From: Neoscytalidium dimidiatum | Lineage: Eukaryota > Ascomycota > Dothideomycetes > Botryosphaeriales > Botryosphaeriaceae | Assembly (NCBI GenBank): GCA_037367355.1 | Contig: CM074701.1 | Location: 186,001 to 250,000, forward strand | DNA length: 64,000 nt | Direction: 5' to 3' | Part shown: positions 11,791 to 23,207 of the stretch, in pieces | How positions within the stretch are numbered: the stretch's first letter is position 1 | How the letters are laid out: each line of letters opens with the position of its first letter | Position numbers and translations under genes: made by a program | The notes under the pieces: generated by a model | Database searches by the model: none | Told to the model about the DNA's origin: nothing | What the model saw: only the letters and a program-made list of their open reading frames with translations

Positions 11791-13841
11791 TCACAGCGCA
11801 GCTGCGGGTTGCGTCGTGCCAAGTCTTTGATCGAGGTGATCGTAGTTCAGGAGGAGCTCTCGCTTAAGCGGCCTCGCATATCAGCATTGCATACTTTGCA
11901 ATCAAAGATCACTGAGCACTCACCCTCTCCCGCCTCCAGTTGTTCACGTCGAAGAAGACGTAGAATCCCCGCTCTTGCTTCTCGCTAATACGCTGTGGCT
12001 GCGGGAAGCTGGCATCTTTCATCATCCACTGCCGCAGCTCCTTGTGCCATCGCCAATCGCGATTGAAGCTTTTTACTGTCAGCACAAACTTAACAGAGAG
12101 AAGGCGGGTTACTCTGCTTTCACTTACAGCTCTTGTGCAGCGGCTTCCTGCAGGATATCCCTAGGATATTGGTAGAAGATCGCGAACAGAGTCTCATCAG
12201 AGAAGCTCGGCATCTTCGTGTGCAACGGAGGAACGTTAGTAACGGTGTAGGCGGCAGGCAAAGTGAAGTCAGGAATGACCGGGCGTGAGCCAGCCTCTGC
12301 GAAAGGCGAACCGAATGTCGGATACAGTGGAGAATTGTCGGGGCGGTTCAGGTCCAGTCCTAAGACCGTGAGGTCCTGGCCTACTGAGAGGCTGGAGTGG
12401 TCTTGGCTGTCGGGCGGAATCATTGCCAGTAGACCAGGCAGTCCAAAACGGTCAATCTCACTCATCTGAGAAAGGCGTGTCTGCTCCGCGTGCGAGATGG
12501 AGCCTGACTTTGACGGCGGCTGAACTGGTTGGCTACCAAACGAGGTAGTGCTGGCTTCCCTGGCTCTCCTCTCGGCCTGCTGGACAATCAGCTACGATCA
12601 GTTTTATTACCACACACGGGTAATACTCACCACAGCCCTGTCATCACGCAGTACGGTTCCACCAAGCCTCTCGCTAACCGAATCCTGTTGGCTTTCCACG
12701 GGACTAGATATGCCATTGCGTCCTTGATGCACATTGTTGCCGAAGGCGCCAGCATTTCCGCCATACGCAGCGTTCTGAATCATGCCCGTCCTCCTGTCTT
12801 GGCCTATGTCTCCGCCGCCGCCTCCTCCCAAAGGCGGGAACTCTTCGATATTCACCTGTTGTTGTTGCTGCGGAGCGCCCGACAACTGACCCACACCAGA
12901 TTGTCCGCCGAAACGATAATCATCTAAAGCGCCACCGTATTGAGAATGTGCCGATGCTGCTTCATCCTGGGCTTGCTGCTGGTGGTCCTGCTGCGGTCGA
13001 TTTGCTTGCACCGAGGGAGGTTGAGGGGTAGCACCTTGGCCTTGTGCGCGCTGGACTGGGGTATGTTGAGCCGTCCTGATGTTGGGGTTGGACCATATCG
13101 CCTGAGCCTGGCTGTTCTGCTGTTGGGTTTGCGGTGCTCCAGAGAGTGAAGGAAATTCCCTAACGCCAGGGCATTAATTCAGTAACTGCTTTTCCACCGC
13201 CTTTAGATCTTTCTCATCGAGCTCTTCCTGGTGGACGTACGACGGATCCAAAGGAGTGTGTGCCTGCGAGCCTCCCCCTATCGTCTGGGCGAAACTTGAC
13301 ATGCCCGCTGCGTTGCGCGACTGCACGCTAGAGAGGCCTGGTGCGCCTCCCATGGGACCGCCGAAGCCCCAACCAGATCCGTTACCTATGTGAGGCACGG
13401 GTCAGCCGAGTGTCAATCGGGAGCGTCTGGTTGCCATACCAAGCTTCCCGCCTTGCAACCTGCCAGATTGCAGTGGTCCACCACGGCCAGTGCCTGCCTG
13501 CTGCTGCTGGAACATGCTGCCAGGCATATTGCGTAGTTGTTGTGGCCCTGCTCCTAATGATATGCTGCGTCAGCGCTTATCCTCCTATAAAATATGTAAT
13601 CGCCAAGTTGGTTGTGTGCCGCCACGCTTGTATCGCAGGCTCCATGCGGCTAATAGATCGATATACGAAGGTCAGATGTAGGAATGTCGCAGCCCCTGTG
13701 GGAATGGAGCTTCTTTGATCTAAAGACCGGTTCCAACCTCAATATTGGGCGCAATGGGAGCTTCGCGACAGTGTAGGACGAGGCAATGCGGCGGCGGGGA
13801 GGGTCGGACAGCGCGTGAGGGGACAAACCTGGCCGATTCAT
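11791..13841 (-). CDS. NOT2: CCR4-NOT complex subunit NOT2
   Basis: Seven exons on the minus strand: 13841-13829, 13553-13440, 13385-13241, 13159-12631, 12591-12128, 12068-11924, 11862-11791; 493 aa. The CCR4-NOT complex deadenylates mRNA and represses transcription; NOT2 bridges NOT1 and NOT3/5. The N-terminus (MNRPGAGPQQLR...) is Gln/Gly-rich and low in complexity, with fungal NOT2 motifs TPLDPSEFPSLSG and NIEEFPPLG. The C-terminal NOT2_3_5 domain starts near DRFGLPGLLAMI and includes DLTVLGLDLN, PLYPTFGSPF, LFNRDWRWHKELRQWM and the terminal ELLLNYDHLDQRLG. Exon 1 is only 13 nt, followed by a 275-bp intron; the donor GTACGT at 13240 restores the conserved SEFPSLS. It is divergent to MRPL4, about 300 bp apart, so the two may share a promoter. 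Confidence 0.92.
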
Positions 13842-14144
13842 GGTTGTGGGTTGCGGGATATGTGCAGCGTTGCGAGATAGGTGCGTCGAGGCCAGTAGTG
13901 CAGTGGTCGAGAAGAGAGCGCGGCGTTTGAGGGTGGAGAGCGGGCGTCGTTGACGTTGCTGGGCGCGCGTTGTCTAGGCTGCTCGTTCAAACGCGAGAGG
14001 CCCCGGCACCCGACGCAGCTCGGTGGGCGGACAAGCCTCGTTGCGATTTTCCGCGCAGCGCATGCTCGTCTCTCCCATCAGCACCTCGCCCACGCAACCC
14101 ACGCCGTTGCTACTCCTCGCATGCATCCGCGCGCGCTAGTCACC
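13842..14144. promoter_or_regulatory. Divergent NOT2/MRPL4 intergenic promoter
   Basis: About 300 bp between the two start codons, GC-rich and without a clear TATA box. It must contain the 5' UTRs and promoter elements of both genes; no specific factor site is claimed. Confidence 0.5.
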
Positions 14145-15154
14145 ATGAATGTCCGCTCCGCCGCCCGCATCTCGCTGCACGCTCGCACCGCCGCTCAAGC
14201 CGAATCATCATTCGCCGCGTCCAGTATATGTGTGACGCCGTTTTCACCACTCCAGCACCGATGTCTCCACCGTGATATGAACAAGAACCGCGGTGTCTCT
14301 GCCTTGAGGAAAACTGGTCTCCGCCCGCGGCAGACCCTATCCGTCAAGAAGGAGGACCTTCCTGTGCCTGTGTTAGACCCGGCGAGGCGATCCAAGGTCC
14401 AGGTTGATAGGGACCACGGTCTATGGCAATTTTTCGGCGAGAACAAGAAGCTCCTGTCGACTCCCGACGAGGACAGCGCACACGGTGCGAGATACAGATA
14501 GTCACGGGTTCAATTGCATGGGCTGACCCTCTGTAGGGCGCGCGTGGACAGTGCAAGAGCTACGACAAAAGTCATGGGAAGACCTACATCGACTCTGGTG
14601 GGTTTGCGTGAAGGAGCGCAACCGGCTGGCAACCGAGGCCTACGAGCGGAAGCGCATTGATGCAGGATACGGCGAGTTCGAAGCAGAGGAGCGAGATAAG
14701 ACGGTACGTCATGATACCACGCACGGCAACTCTAGCGCAGTCATTTCAGACTTTGCGGAGCTCGTATTTGTGCAATATTGCACGTTCCAGAAGATTACCA
14801 GATTGGGCTCAATGTTCAGCCCCAGGCGAAATGTGCCTCGCTGATGAGCACCCTGCACAGATCAAGCTCACGATGCGTGCGATAAAGCACACTTTGACGG
14901 AGCGATGGTATGCCTGGGAGAACGCGCGACACGAGGCGCTCAACGACCCTGAGGTGGACCTGACCGGCAATGGACGAGCATACAATCCTGTTGTTGAGGT
15001 TCGTATCGATAATGTCTCCAATGAGTCGTGTACTGACAGCCGACCCAAGGACGCATTCGAGCAGGACTTCGAGGAGCAGGTCGATGAGGAGGCTAGAGCG
15101 GGTGAGAGAAGGGCAGCTGAGAAGAACAAAGCGAGAAGACGCCGGCAGGGCTGA
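14145..15154 (+). CDS. MRPL4: Mitochondrial large-subunit ribosomal protein uL29m (MRPL4/MRP-L47 family)
   Basis: Exons 14145-14484, 14537-14703, 14861-14998, 15050-15154; 249 aa. The protein belongs to the mitochondrial 54S ribosomal subunit near the exit tunnel. The N-terminus is basic, Ser/Ala-rich and acid-poor, as expected for a mitochondrial targeting sequence. The MRP-L47/L29 core follows: [20 protein letters not shown] (split by intron 1), [14 protein letters not shown], then a conserved [15 protein letters not shown] helix. The C-terminal tail is charged. CACCATGAAT at 14145 is the best start context; an in-frame ATG at 14121 would add 8 residues. Intron 3 (14999-15049) is 51 nt, a multiple of three without an in-frame stop, so retention would add 17 residues; its TACTGAC branch site argues that it is spliced. 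Confidence 0.88.
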
Positions 15155-15575
15155 ACGGGATCTGGATCAGAGATGGCGCAGAGGTAATAATTGGGAGCGG
15201 TGCAGCACGGTTGAGGGCGGGGCGTACGGAGATCCTAGGCGCAACCCCGCGAAGGTCATGGGGCTCGGCGCGCATCTGGAAGGGCGAGGCGCAGCGGGAT
15301 GCAGTGTACATCATTTGTAGAATACCAGTTGTGGCTCGCGTTGATTGTGAGCTGATGGCGCGGGCGGCCGTCAGGGATCTTGGCGTCGACGACACAAGGA
15401 GGGCGGGCCGCGAGGCAAGCACGACGGTGGCTCAAGCTCGCGCGCGCCCCCCCCCTCAATTACCATTCACCGCCCACGACCACCAGCGCACCCTTCTTGA
15501 GCCCGACTCCTATATCTTGCACACTCAGTCTCCTCGTCCCCTCTCCAGGTCCAGAACCATCCAACATAGCCCACC
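15155..15575 (+). promoter_or_regulatory. Promoter and 5' UTR region of GDI1
   Basis: About 420 bp between MRPL4 stop and GDI1 start. The last 120 bases are C/T-rich, a common feature of strongly expressed filamentous-fungal promoters, with a TATATC motif near 15511 and a CCACC context before the ATG. Confidence 0.4.
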
Positions 15576-17362
15576 ATGGAAGAAGTCGCCCCCGAGTATG
15601 ATGTCGTCGTCCTTGGCACCGGTATGCACTTACCCCGCCGCAGCTCGCCGCCAGACGGACAGCTAACACGCAGACGCAGGCCTTACGGAATGTGTGCTTT
15701 CCGGGTATGCTCGCCTTGCAATGGTGCCCAGAAGCAGCTGCTAATCCTTCGCAGTGTCCTGAGTGTGAAGGGCAAGAAGGTCCTCCACATGGACCGGAAT
15801 GACCACTATGGCGGGTAAGCTGGCATCCCTGAGTCTTTGAGCAAGGAATCATGGACTGACACCTTCCAGTGAGGCTGCCTCCCTGAACATCGAGGCCGTA
15901 CGTACCCCGCCATACGATCACAGCCAGTCCGTCGCATACTTACGCCCCGCAGATGTTCAAGAAGTACGGAAACTACAAGGAGGGCGAGGAGCCGTGGAAG
16001 AAATACGGCCGCGTCAACGACTGGAACATCGACCTTGTCCCCAAGCTGCTGATGTCGAACGGCGAGCTCACCAACATTCTCGTCTCGACCGATGTCACCA
16101 GATACCTTGAGTTCAAGCAGATTGCTGGCAGCTTCGTCCAGCAGGGCAAGGGCCCCAAGGCCACCGTTGCTAAGGTCCCCTCCGACGCCGGCGAGGCCCT
16201 GCGCTCGCCTCTCATGGGCCTTTTCGAGAAGCGGAGGGCCCGCAGCTTCCTCGAGTGGGTTGGCTCCTACAAGAAGGAAGATCCTGCTACGCACAAGGGT
16301 AAGGAGCCAACACTCAGTAATCATCGTCCCTAAGTTACAAAGCTGACGAGAAATAGGCCTCAACATTAGCACCTGCACCATGAAGGACGTTTATGACAAG
16401 TTTGGCCTCGAGGACTCCACCCGTGACTTCATTGGCCACTCCATGGCTCTTTACCAGACCGACGACTACATCACCAACGTCGGCGGGGCCGACGAGACCA
16501 TTGAGCGCATTAGGCTCTATGTCAATTCGATGGCTCGCTACGGCAAGTCGCCTTACATTTACCCGCTGTACGGACTGGGCGAGCTTCCCCAGGGTTTCGC
16601 CCGTCTGTCTGCCATCTACGGCGGCACCTACATGCTGAACGCCGATGTCGATGAGGTCCTGTACGAGAATGGCAAGGTCTCTGGCATCAAGGCCACCATG
16701 AAGGAGAGGGACGCTCCTGGTGAGGGCATGAAGTTCACCACCAAGTGCAAGAAGATTCTTGCCGACCCCAGCTACTTCCCCGAGAAGGTCAAGCCTTCAG
16801 GCCATCTCCTGAAGGCCATTTGCATCCTCAACCACCCCGTCCCTGGCACTGAGGATTCCGACTCTCTCCAACTCATCATTCCCCAGAGCCAGGTTGGCCG
16901 CAAGAACGGTATGTAATTCCTCAAGCACTCCAAGACTGTCACTGACATTCGCATAGACGTCTACATTGCTGTCGTTTCTTCGGCACACAATGTCTGCCCC
17001 AAGGGCTACTATATCGCCATCGTCAGCACCATCGCTGAGGGTGACAGCAACCACCACCTTGAGCTCGAGCCCGGATTCGAGCGTCTCGGCAAGATCGAGG
17101 AGAAGTTCATGGGCCCCCCGATCCCCCTGTACGAGCCCATTGAGGACGGTACCAACGACAACATCTTCATCTCGAAGAGCTACGACGCTACGAGCCACTT
17201 CGAGACCACAACGGGTAAGACTGCAGATATTGTCCGTCACTTCACATCCCATTTTACTAATGCCAATTTGCAGATGACATTAAGAACATCTACAAGAGGG
17301 CCGAGGGCGAAGAATTGGTGGTCGAGGGTCTCAGGGAAGTGCAGGTTGCGGCGGAGGAGTAA
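15576..17362 (+). CDS. GDI1: Rab GDP-dissociation inhibitor
   Basis: Eight exons: 15576-15621, 15680-15704, 15755-15814, 15870-15897, 15953-16298, 16357-16908, 16957-17214, 17274-17362; 467 aa, the usual length for fungal GDI. The protein extracts GDP-bound prenylated Rab/Ypt GTPases from membranes and recycles them through the cytosol. Visible signatures: the FAD-like N-terminal fold YDVVVLGTGLTECVLSG, LHMDRNDHYGGEAASL (Rab-binding platform), WNIDLVPKLLMSNGEL, YLEFKQIAGSF, FIGHSMALY, and SPYIYPLYGLGELPQGFARL. The four tiny 5' exons (25-60 nt) encode the best conserved N-terminal motif, and each junction is confirmed by that motif. It is convergent with SRP102. No anomaly seen; likely essential. 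Confidence 0.97.
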
Positions 17363-17732
17363 GTTCCAAGGGATAAGGGGGTATAGGGGCAGCAATAGAG
17401 GAATTGGGATGTACATGGAGATCATAAGACTGCCAATACCTCGGTAGGGATTCAATCTTACGTTGCATACATAATCAAACACGACATCAGCTGAACAGTG
17501 TTTTCGCTTTCGCTCGTAAGCGAAGTCAAAGCTTCCATTATTTTGTTCACAATTTACTCTCCGGTTCGGAGATTGGAATATCGTTCAAGATGGCATCCTC
17601 CCCCCCTTTTTTTTTTCCTTTCCATTCCTTCGTAAATTTTTCGCTTCCACTGTTAGATCGCTAAAGGTAGGGAAACCCCTTACCCCCAAAAAACCACAGA
17701 AAAAAAAAAAAAAAGACAAGAGCGTGCCTTTC
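17363..17732. other. Convergent 3' region of GDI1 and SRP102
   Basis: 370 bases holding both 3' UTRs. Two homopolymer tracts stand out: T-rich at 17605-17618 and A-rich at 17698-17714, the latter being T-rich in the sense of SRP102. No gene seen. Confidence 0.5.
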
Positions 17733-18708
17733 TCACATCTGAGCGGCGATCCACTCCCACCATCCATTAACTTCGGGGCTGTCACCCTCGCCCAGCACGC
17801 TCCCTCCGACCACCTCGACCGGGACGTTCATCTCCTCCATCTGCTTGAACTCAAACCTGCTCTCGCCTCCGCCGCCCAGCCACTCGTGCTCCTCGCCAAC
17901 GTTATCCTCACTCACGCCGACGTCCAAGATGCCCTTTGCGCGCGCGGTCCGCACCTTCTCGATCTCGGCCTCGAGCTGGGCGCGCACCAGGCTGGGCGGC
18001 AGCGCGGTGAACAGGTCGAGCTTGTTGGCGGCGACGAGGACGGGCGTGGCGGCGGGGCCCTTGCTCGTCTTGGCGCCGGTGTAGCGCTTCTGCAGCGTCA
18101 GCAGCACGTCGTGCAGGTGCTCGGCGGCGTCGCTGAGCCCGGCGGCCGTGGCGAGCGCCGCGGCGTCGACGAGGAAGATGATGCCGCGCAGGTTCTTGCC
18201 GTTCGCCGCGGCCGAGAGCGCGGTCGCGAGCGCGGCCGCCCGCAGCTTGCCGTGGCCCGGCGTGTCGGTCAGCGCGAGCTGCCGCGTCTTCGCGTTGGTG
18301 GGGTCGTTCGTGCTGCGGTAGCGCGCGCTGAAGGGGACGTAGGCGTCGGGTAGGGTGAGGATGGAGCGTTGCGAGGTTTGCGAGGGGTGGGTCGAGGTGG
18401 GGCGGCCGGTCTCGAGCTGTATTTTGTGGTGAGCTGTGGTTATTTTTTTGTGGGTGGTACTGGGTTGGTGGATTATTTTTTTTGGCATGTGAGAGAACAC
18501 CTACAGCTGTGAGGAGTGACGTTTTGCCTGCGCCGCTTGGCCCGACGAGGATGAAGGCCGCGGTGTGCACAGGTGTGCGATGGCGGTAGAGCCACAGGTG
18601 AAGTAAGAGGGGCAGGCCGAAGGCGACGAGCAAGGTGATCAGGAAAGTGTGCAGGTAGGGCCCGAACAGCTTGGTCACCCAGCTGTCCGGTTCGTACCAC
18701 TCGACCAT
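17733..18708 (-). CDS. SRP102: Signal recognition particle receptor subunit beta
   Basis: Exons 18708-18505 and 18416-17733 (minus); 295 aa. SRbeta is an ER-membrane-anchored small GTPase that holds SRalpha and hands ribosome-nascent chains to the translocon. An N-terminal membrane segment (about residues 16-38, HTFLITLLVAFGLPLLLHLW) precedes the P-loop GPSGAGKTS (about 54-62). Further G motifs: DTPGHGKLR (G3; the catalytic Gln position is His, usual in SRbeta) and ANKLD (G4). The intron donor GTAGGT after ACAGCT joins SLLTA to LETGRPTSTHPSQTSQ in frame. The C-terminus ends EWIAAQM. The CDS is strongly GC-biased, so the opposite strand carries long shadow frames. Confidence 0.92.
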
Positions 18709-19286
18709 GGCTGGCTAGGGCTGTGGTCGCGTAGAGTTTCGAGATTGGAGGAGTGGTGGCGAGAGGTGGAGAGACCCTTTCACCCTCGGAGGAGAAGGGT
18801 GCCTGGCGGAGGGGGGTTTTGTAGCTGGACTGCGGTCTTCGGAGCTGGAGAGAGCTAGTGCAAGGTGTCGGTGTCGGAGTCGGTGCGCCGGGCGGTGAGG
18901 AAAATGACAGGGTGCCCGCTTCTCCGCCTTGGACTCCGCTTCATCCATAGCAGCTTCACTGCAGTACTCATCCATTCTGCACGTGCAGCAATGGCAGCGA
19001 CACGAATTGCTTCGTCATGACGCTTAGGGACCCTGGTGGTGGCTGGCGAAACGATAGGTCTTCCGCCGCTGCAGTGTGCTCGACGTGTTTGTGAGAGCGC
19101 GCGGCGCGATGCGCTGAACACAAGCCCGAAAGGGAAAGTAGCTGGCTGCAGTTGACATCATTTCGTGTCATGACGCCCATATGTGTTTTGAGGATATACG
19201 CAGCCGCACGCCTTCAAAAGCTTAATAACCTCTCGCTCTTCTCGATCTCCTAGCTTATTCTGACTCTCGTAAATCAATCGCCCACC
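18709..19286. promoter_or_regulatory. Divergent SRP102/SDR intergenic region
   Basis: About 580 bp between the divergent starts. No frame with recognisable motifs. It must contain both promoters; the last 40 bases before the SDR start end in a CCCACC context. Confidence 0.45.
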
Positions 19287-20576
19287 ATGCCTATTTTCAG
19301 TAACAACAAGTTTGATCCCAACAAGGACATTCCTGACCTTACAGGCAAGGTATAGTGACCTATATCTTCCTACAATTTTTTTGTTTGGTCTTCCAAAAGA
19401 AATATTTACAACGTACTCTCCGCAAATGTGTTTCCTTCTTCCCTTCTTATCATATACTCCACGTATTGTCTTTTTGAGACTGAAGAATTCAAGGGGAATG
19501 TACGAAGTTGCTAAAAGGAGTTGTGGCGCTAACACAGTACGATAGGTCTACATCGTCACCGGTGGCTCCGCAGGAATTGGTTTCGGTATCGTGGCCCATC
19601 TCCTTCAACATAATGCCTCCAGAATCTACCTCCTATCCAACAAAGAGGAGCATGCAGAAGAAGCGCAGGAAGAGCTCAAGAAATACGGTGACACCAGCCG
19701 GGTCGAGTGGAAGAAATGCAATCTCGAAGATCTAAAGCAAGTGGACGAAGTTGCCAGAGAGCTCTCTTCGCTGGACAAGCTCGACGGCCTCATCCTGAAT
19801 GCCGGCTTGGGTGTAGGTGTCTACAATGAGACAAAAGACGGCATTGGTAAATACGCCTTATCAATTTTACCTCTGTTGTCCTTTTCCGAAAAGCTAATGT
19901 AACTGTAAAAGACTCGCATATGCAAGTCAATTTCATCTCCCAATTCCACATCGCCATGATCCTCCTCCCCGTGCTCCAACGCACGCCCAACTCCCGCCTC
20001 GTCCTCCAGTCCAGCGAGCTGCACCGCCCGGGCGTCTCGTCCGTCCGCTTCGCCTCCCTCGACGAGCTCAACACCGACGTCGGCCCCACCAAGCTGTACA
20101 ACCGCACCAAGCTGGCCCAGGTGCTCTTCGCGCGCGCGCTCGCCCGCCGCGCCGCCCGCAACGAGCTCGGCTTCTCCGAGCAGGGCATGGCGACGGGGCC
20201 CTGGATCAACGCCACGCACCCGGGCGGCGTGCGCACCGACCAGCAGGACCAGGCCGTCGAGGCGTACGGCAAGCTCGGCGACCTGGGCGTCAAGGCGGTG
20301 CGCCCGTTCATGAAGGATCCCGTCGACGAGGGGTGCAGGTCCGCGCTTTTCGCGGCTACGAGCGAGAAGGTGCCCGAGGAGGGCATTCAGGGTCAGTACA
20401 TCGTGCCGGATAGGGAGGTCAAGGAGCCGGGCAAGGAGGCGAAGGACGAAGAGTTGGGCGAGGCGCTGTGGATGCTGACTGAGAAGATTCTGAGGGACAA
20501 ATTGGGCGAGTTGGGTTATGGCCCGGTGCATGTGGATAATTTGGCGAGGGAGGGACTGCATGGTCCGGTCTCGTGA
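19287..20576 (+). CDS. Short-chain dehydrogenase/reductase
   Basis: Exons 19287-19349, 19546-19846, 19912-20576; 342 aa. NAD(P)-dependent oxidoreductase of the retinol-dehydrogenase/WWOX-like SDR type. Visible motifs: DLTGKVYIVTGGSAGIGFGI (TGxxxGxG cofactor loop near residues 26-35), LDGLILNAG (NAG motif), SHMQVNFISQF, a Ser in LVLQSSELHR, and the catalytic YNRTK (YxxxK). Substrate is unknown; fungal relatives span lipids, ketones and xenobiotics. Intron 1 is comparatively long (196 bp) and directly precedes the cofactor loop. Exon 3 is markedly GC-rich compared with exons 1-2. The stop lies right after an EGLHGPVS end. Confidence 0.9.
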
Positions 20577-21466
20577 GCGATGATGAGCAAGGGATATTTG
20601 CAGCATGAGCGGGTTGTATAAGCAAATTGATTCCTGTATCAGCTTTGGTAAGGGGGGTGGGTGGAGAGATTGAGCGGGATCACTTCACAGGTAGCAACAG
20701 CTCGAAGTTGATTGATGAGAACAATGATCATGATATCTTTCAATGATCTTGCAGGGCTAACTATCATTTGTCATGCGTACAATAAGGAGGACCAGTCCTG
20801 TGAATTAAAGTTTTCCGATTTATTAGGTGCCAGCAAGATTATGTCTCTGGCGTCAGTTAAGTGCCTTCTTTTCTCCATCAAACACGCTGTTCAGCATTCA
20901 TCTGGAATTCCGTTCTACCTGCGACTAGGAGAACAACAGCCAGTAACTCAAATCACAGCTAATCCTTACTCTTGTATCGACGATATCTAGGATACTATAC
21001 TATCCATTAGTGTATCTTTACCCTTTTTAGAAAGACAGGCAACGAGGTCTATTAAGTCATTATCCTGCCAACAAGTAACATCATCAAACGGTATCCAAGC
21101 CGCTCACTACAATCCAACGCCTAGAAATGATGCTATGCTTGAAAGACCCTTCCGTAACAAGCGACGGCAAGGACGCTGTCAGGTAAGATGCAAAACAGCG
21201 CTTAAGGAAGTACAGCATTCCATTGTACGATGCCATGTCCGTATAATATGGCTGCGCTGTTTGCGATGGGATCGCCCTTGAAAAATGCCCAAATGTCCGT
21301 CCTTCTGATGCGTTGATGATGCTTCGTGCCAGTCCGTTTCCTTTTCCGATCCGACATACCCAACCCATGCTTACCGGCACCCACTTGTCCCATGGTGAAC
21401 CATCTCGTCAAATGTCCGAAAATTATCTCAGGGAACAAACAGACCAGTCTGCCTGCCCGACTTCCC
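20577..21466. other. Convergent intergenic region, 890 bp
   Basis: Lies between the 3' ends of the SDR (+) and the membrane protein (-). The composition is AT-richer than both neighbours. No supported gene. Confidence 0.5.
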
Positions 21467-22712
21467 TCACTCCAACGAGCCCATCAAACCCCTCCGCACC
21501 CGCAAATTCACCACCCCGCCGCACCCGAACGCCGGCACGATCCTCGCCATCCGCGCCACGCAGCTCTTGCCCCAGTCCCGCGTCACCTTCGCGACGCGGT
21601 CCGCGAACGCGACCCTCCCCTCCGCGGCCGGCCGGTTGTACAGATCCAGGCCGAGCAGGTGCAGCGGCGTGCTGAACACCTGGACGGCGGCCGGGGCGGC
21701 GAACTGCGCCGCGCTGGCCGCGTCGACGTGCCTCCTCAGCGCGTCCCCCGCCGCGCCGCTCGCCGTCTCCATCTTCGCGGACAGGTGGGGCGTCAGCAGC
21801 GGGGGCACGTTGAAGCTCGCGAAGACGGTGAGCATGTCGCGCAGGGCGAAGAGCGCGTACGTGGCGGGCGGGACGAGGCGCGGGTTGGCGGTCGCCACGC
21901 CGAACATGCGCGTGAAGCGGCTGTCCTTGTAGAGGCAGAGGGCCAGGTTGGCGGTGCTGGTCGCAACAAATTTGGGGGCGCCCGCGGTGGTGGTGGAGGC
22001 CGGGGTGGAGCGGAGCGTGCTGGTGGTCGTGTCGAGGAGGTTTGCGGTGAGGTAGGTGCCCGTGTAAAGGGAGAAGATGAGGGCAAAGGGCTTGGAGAAG
22101 ACGTAGGTGTGCGGCCGTAGGAGTAGAGTGCGGAGCGAGGTTAGGAGCGAATTGCGGAGCGTCGTGCGCCCGGCGGCATTTTCGATAATGCCACTGGAGG
22201 GGGTTGGGTTAGCATGGTTATGTCGGTTGGGTTTGGTTTGGGATTTGGTTCTATGGCCGGACGTGAAGGAATGGTGTTTGAGGGACGAGAGGCTTGCGGC
22301 GCCGTGCAGCGGAACGCGAGGCAGAGAGAGTGGCATGATTTCTACCCCGGATTTGCAAGAACCCTGGCGTGGCTTCTCTCAGCACTTACCGATCGATTGC
22401 CGTCACGACTGGCGCAACGAGCACGCCCGCGCTGGCTGCTGCCGCGCAGTCGACACCAACTCTCAAGCCCAGGTTCTTGGTGTTCCACGAGGAGACCTCC
22501 ACTTCCTTCATACCTGGTGTTGTGCCATTTGCGCCGTCGTTAGTGGAGGCGGAGCGAGGAGAAGAGGCGACGGGCCGCTGGTGATCCACATCCGCTGCGT
22601 ATCGCGCCGACGCTGCCCCGCGTACCTCTGCTGCTGGCGTCAACGGCGGCTGGTGGTGATGCGGTGCGCTGCAATAGCTATCGGGTGTTTCTCCTGCTCG
22701 TACTTCTTTCAT
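21467..22712 (-). CDS. Conserved fungal membrane protein, probably mitochondrial
   Basis: Exons 22712-22390 and 22193-21467 (minus); 349 aa from the ATG at 22712, which has an ACC context. Other in-frame starts are 22760 (365 aa) and 22511 (282 aa). The junction gives VTAIDRGIIENAAGR in frame, with GTAAGT donor and CCTCCAG acceptor. The protein has a low-complexity N-terminus, then KEVEVSSWNTKNLGLRVGV, an Ala/Val-rich hydrophobic segment (CAAAASAGVLVAPVV), and RPHTYVFSKPFALIFSLYTG followed by TYLTANLLDT. I recall this layout from an uncharacterised Ascomycota family that includes S. pombe C365.16, but cannot confirm it here. Several hydrophobic Ala-rich helices suggest a multi-span or membrane-associated protein. 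Function unknown. Confidence 0.75.
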
Positions 22713-23207
22713 GGTCGCTGTGGCTCCTCGGCTTTCCAAACACCGTCTCCTGGCTCCCAAGTAGAAACTCGAGGCCTTATATCGAAGAATCTAAAGAGTG
22801 ACGATTGTGCAATAGAAGCGTGGGCTGCATTGGTAAAAGACGTGCTGTAACAAGCTGCCTTGCTCCTCAAGCCACATGAATCATGGCCCAGTTCCCGTAT
22901 CTAAGCGCCCGATATCGGCTCTGCGTCCTGTCGGGGGACAACTCCAATGGAGTGACCCCCCTTTAGGCAGGCTATCTCTCTGGCGCTGACAGCGGGCTGG
23001 AGAAATCCCTCAAATAAAGTAAGCGTTGTGTTGGTATCGCATTCCTCAGCGCTTTCTGGTCATCGTACCTCTGCGAGGTGGAATTTCTTTGCTAATGGTT
23101 TCATGCTCTGTACGTATGATGCACATGGCGGGCGCTTTTCTACTTTGCACCACCGATTGTCCAAATCGAATCCAGTTACTCCCCAACCATCAAAACCGGT
23201 ATTTAAA
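22713..23207. other. Upstream region of the membrane protein gene
   Basis: About 495 bp between the VPS36 stop and the 5' end of the next minus-strand gene. It probably contains that gene's promoter and the VPS36 3' UTR. No gene seen. Confidence 0.4.

Noticed and set aside
17724..18353. 209-aa plus-strand frame opposite SRP102
   Set aside because: Mirror frame produced by the strong GC bias of the SRP102 coding strand.
19821..20606. 261-aa minus-strand frame opposite the SDR
   Set aside because: Shadow of the SDR third exon; the plus strand carries the YxxxK and NAG motifs and splice sites.
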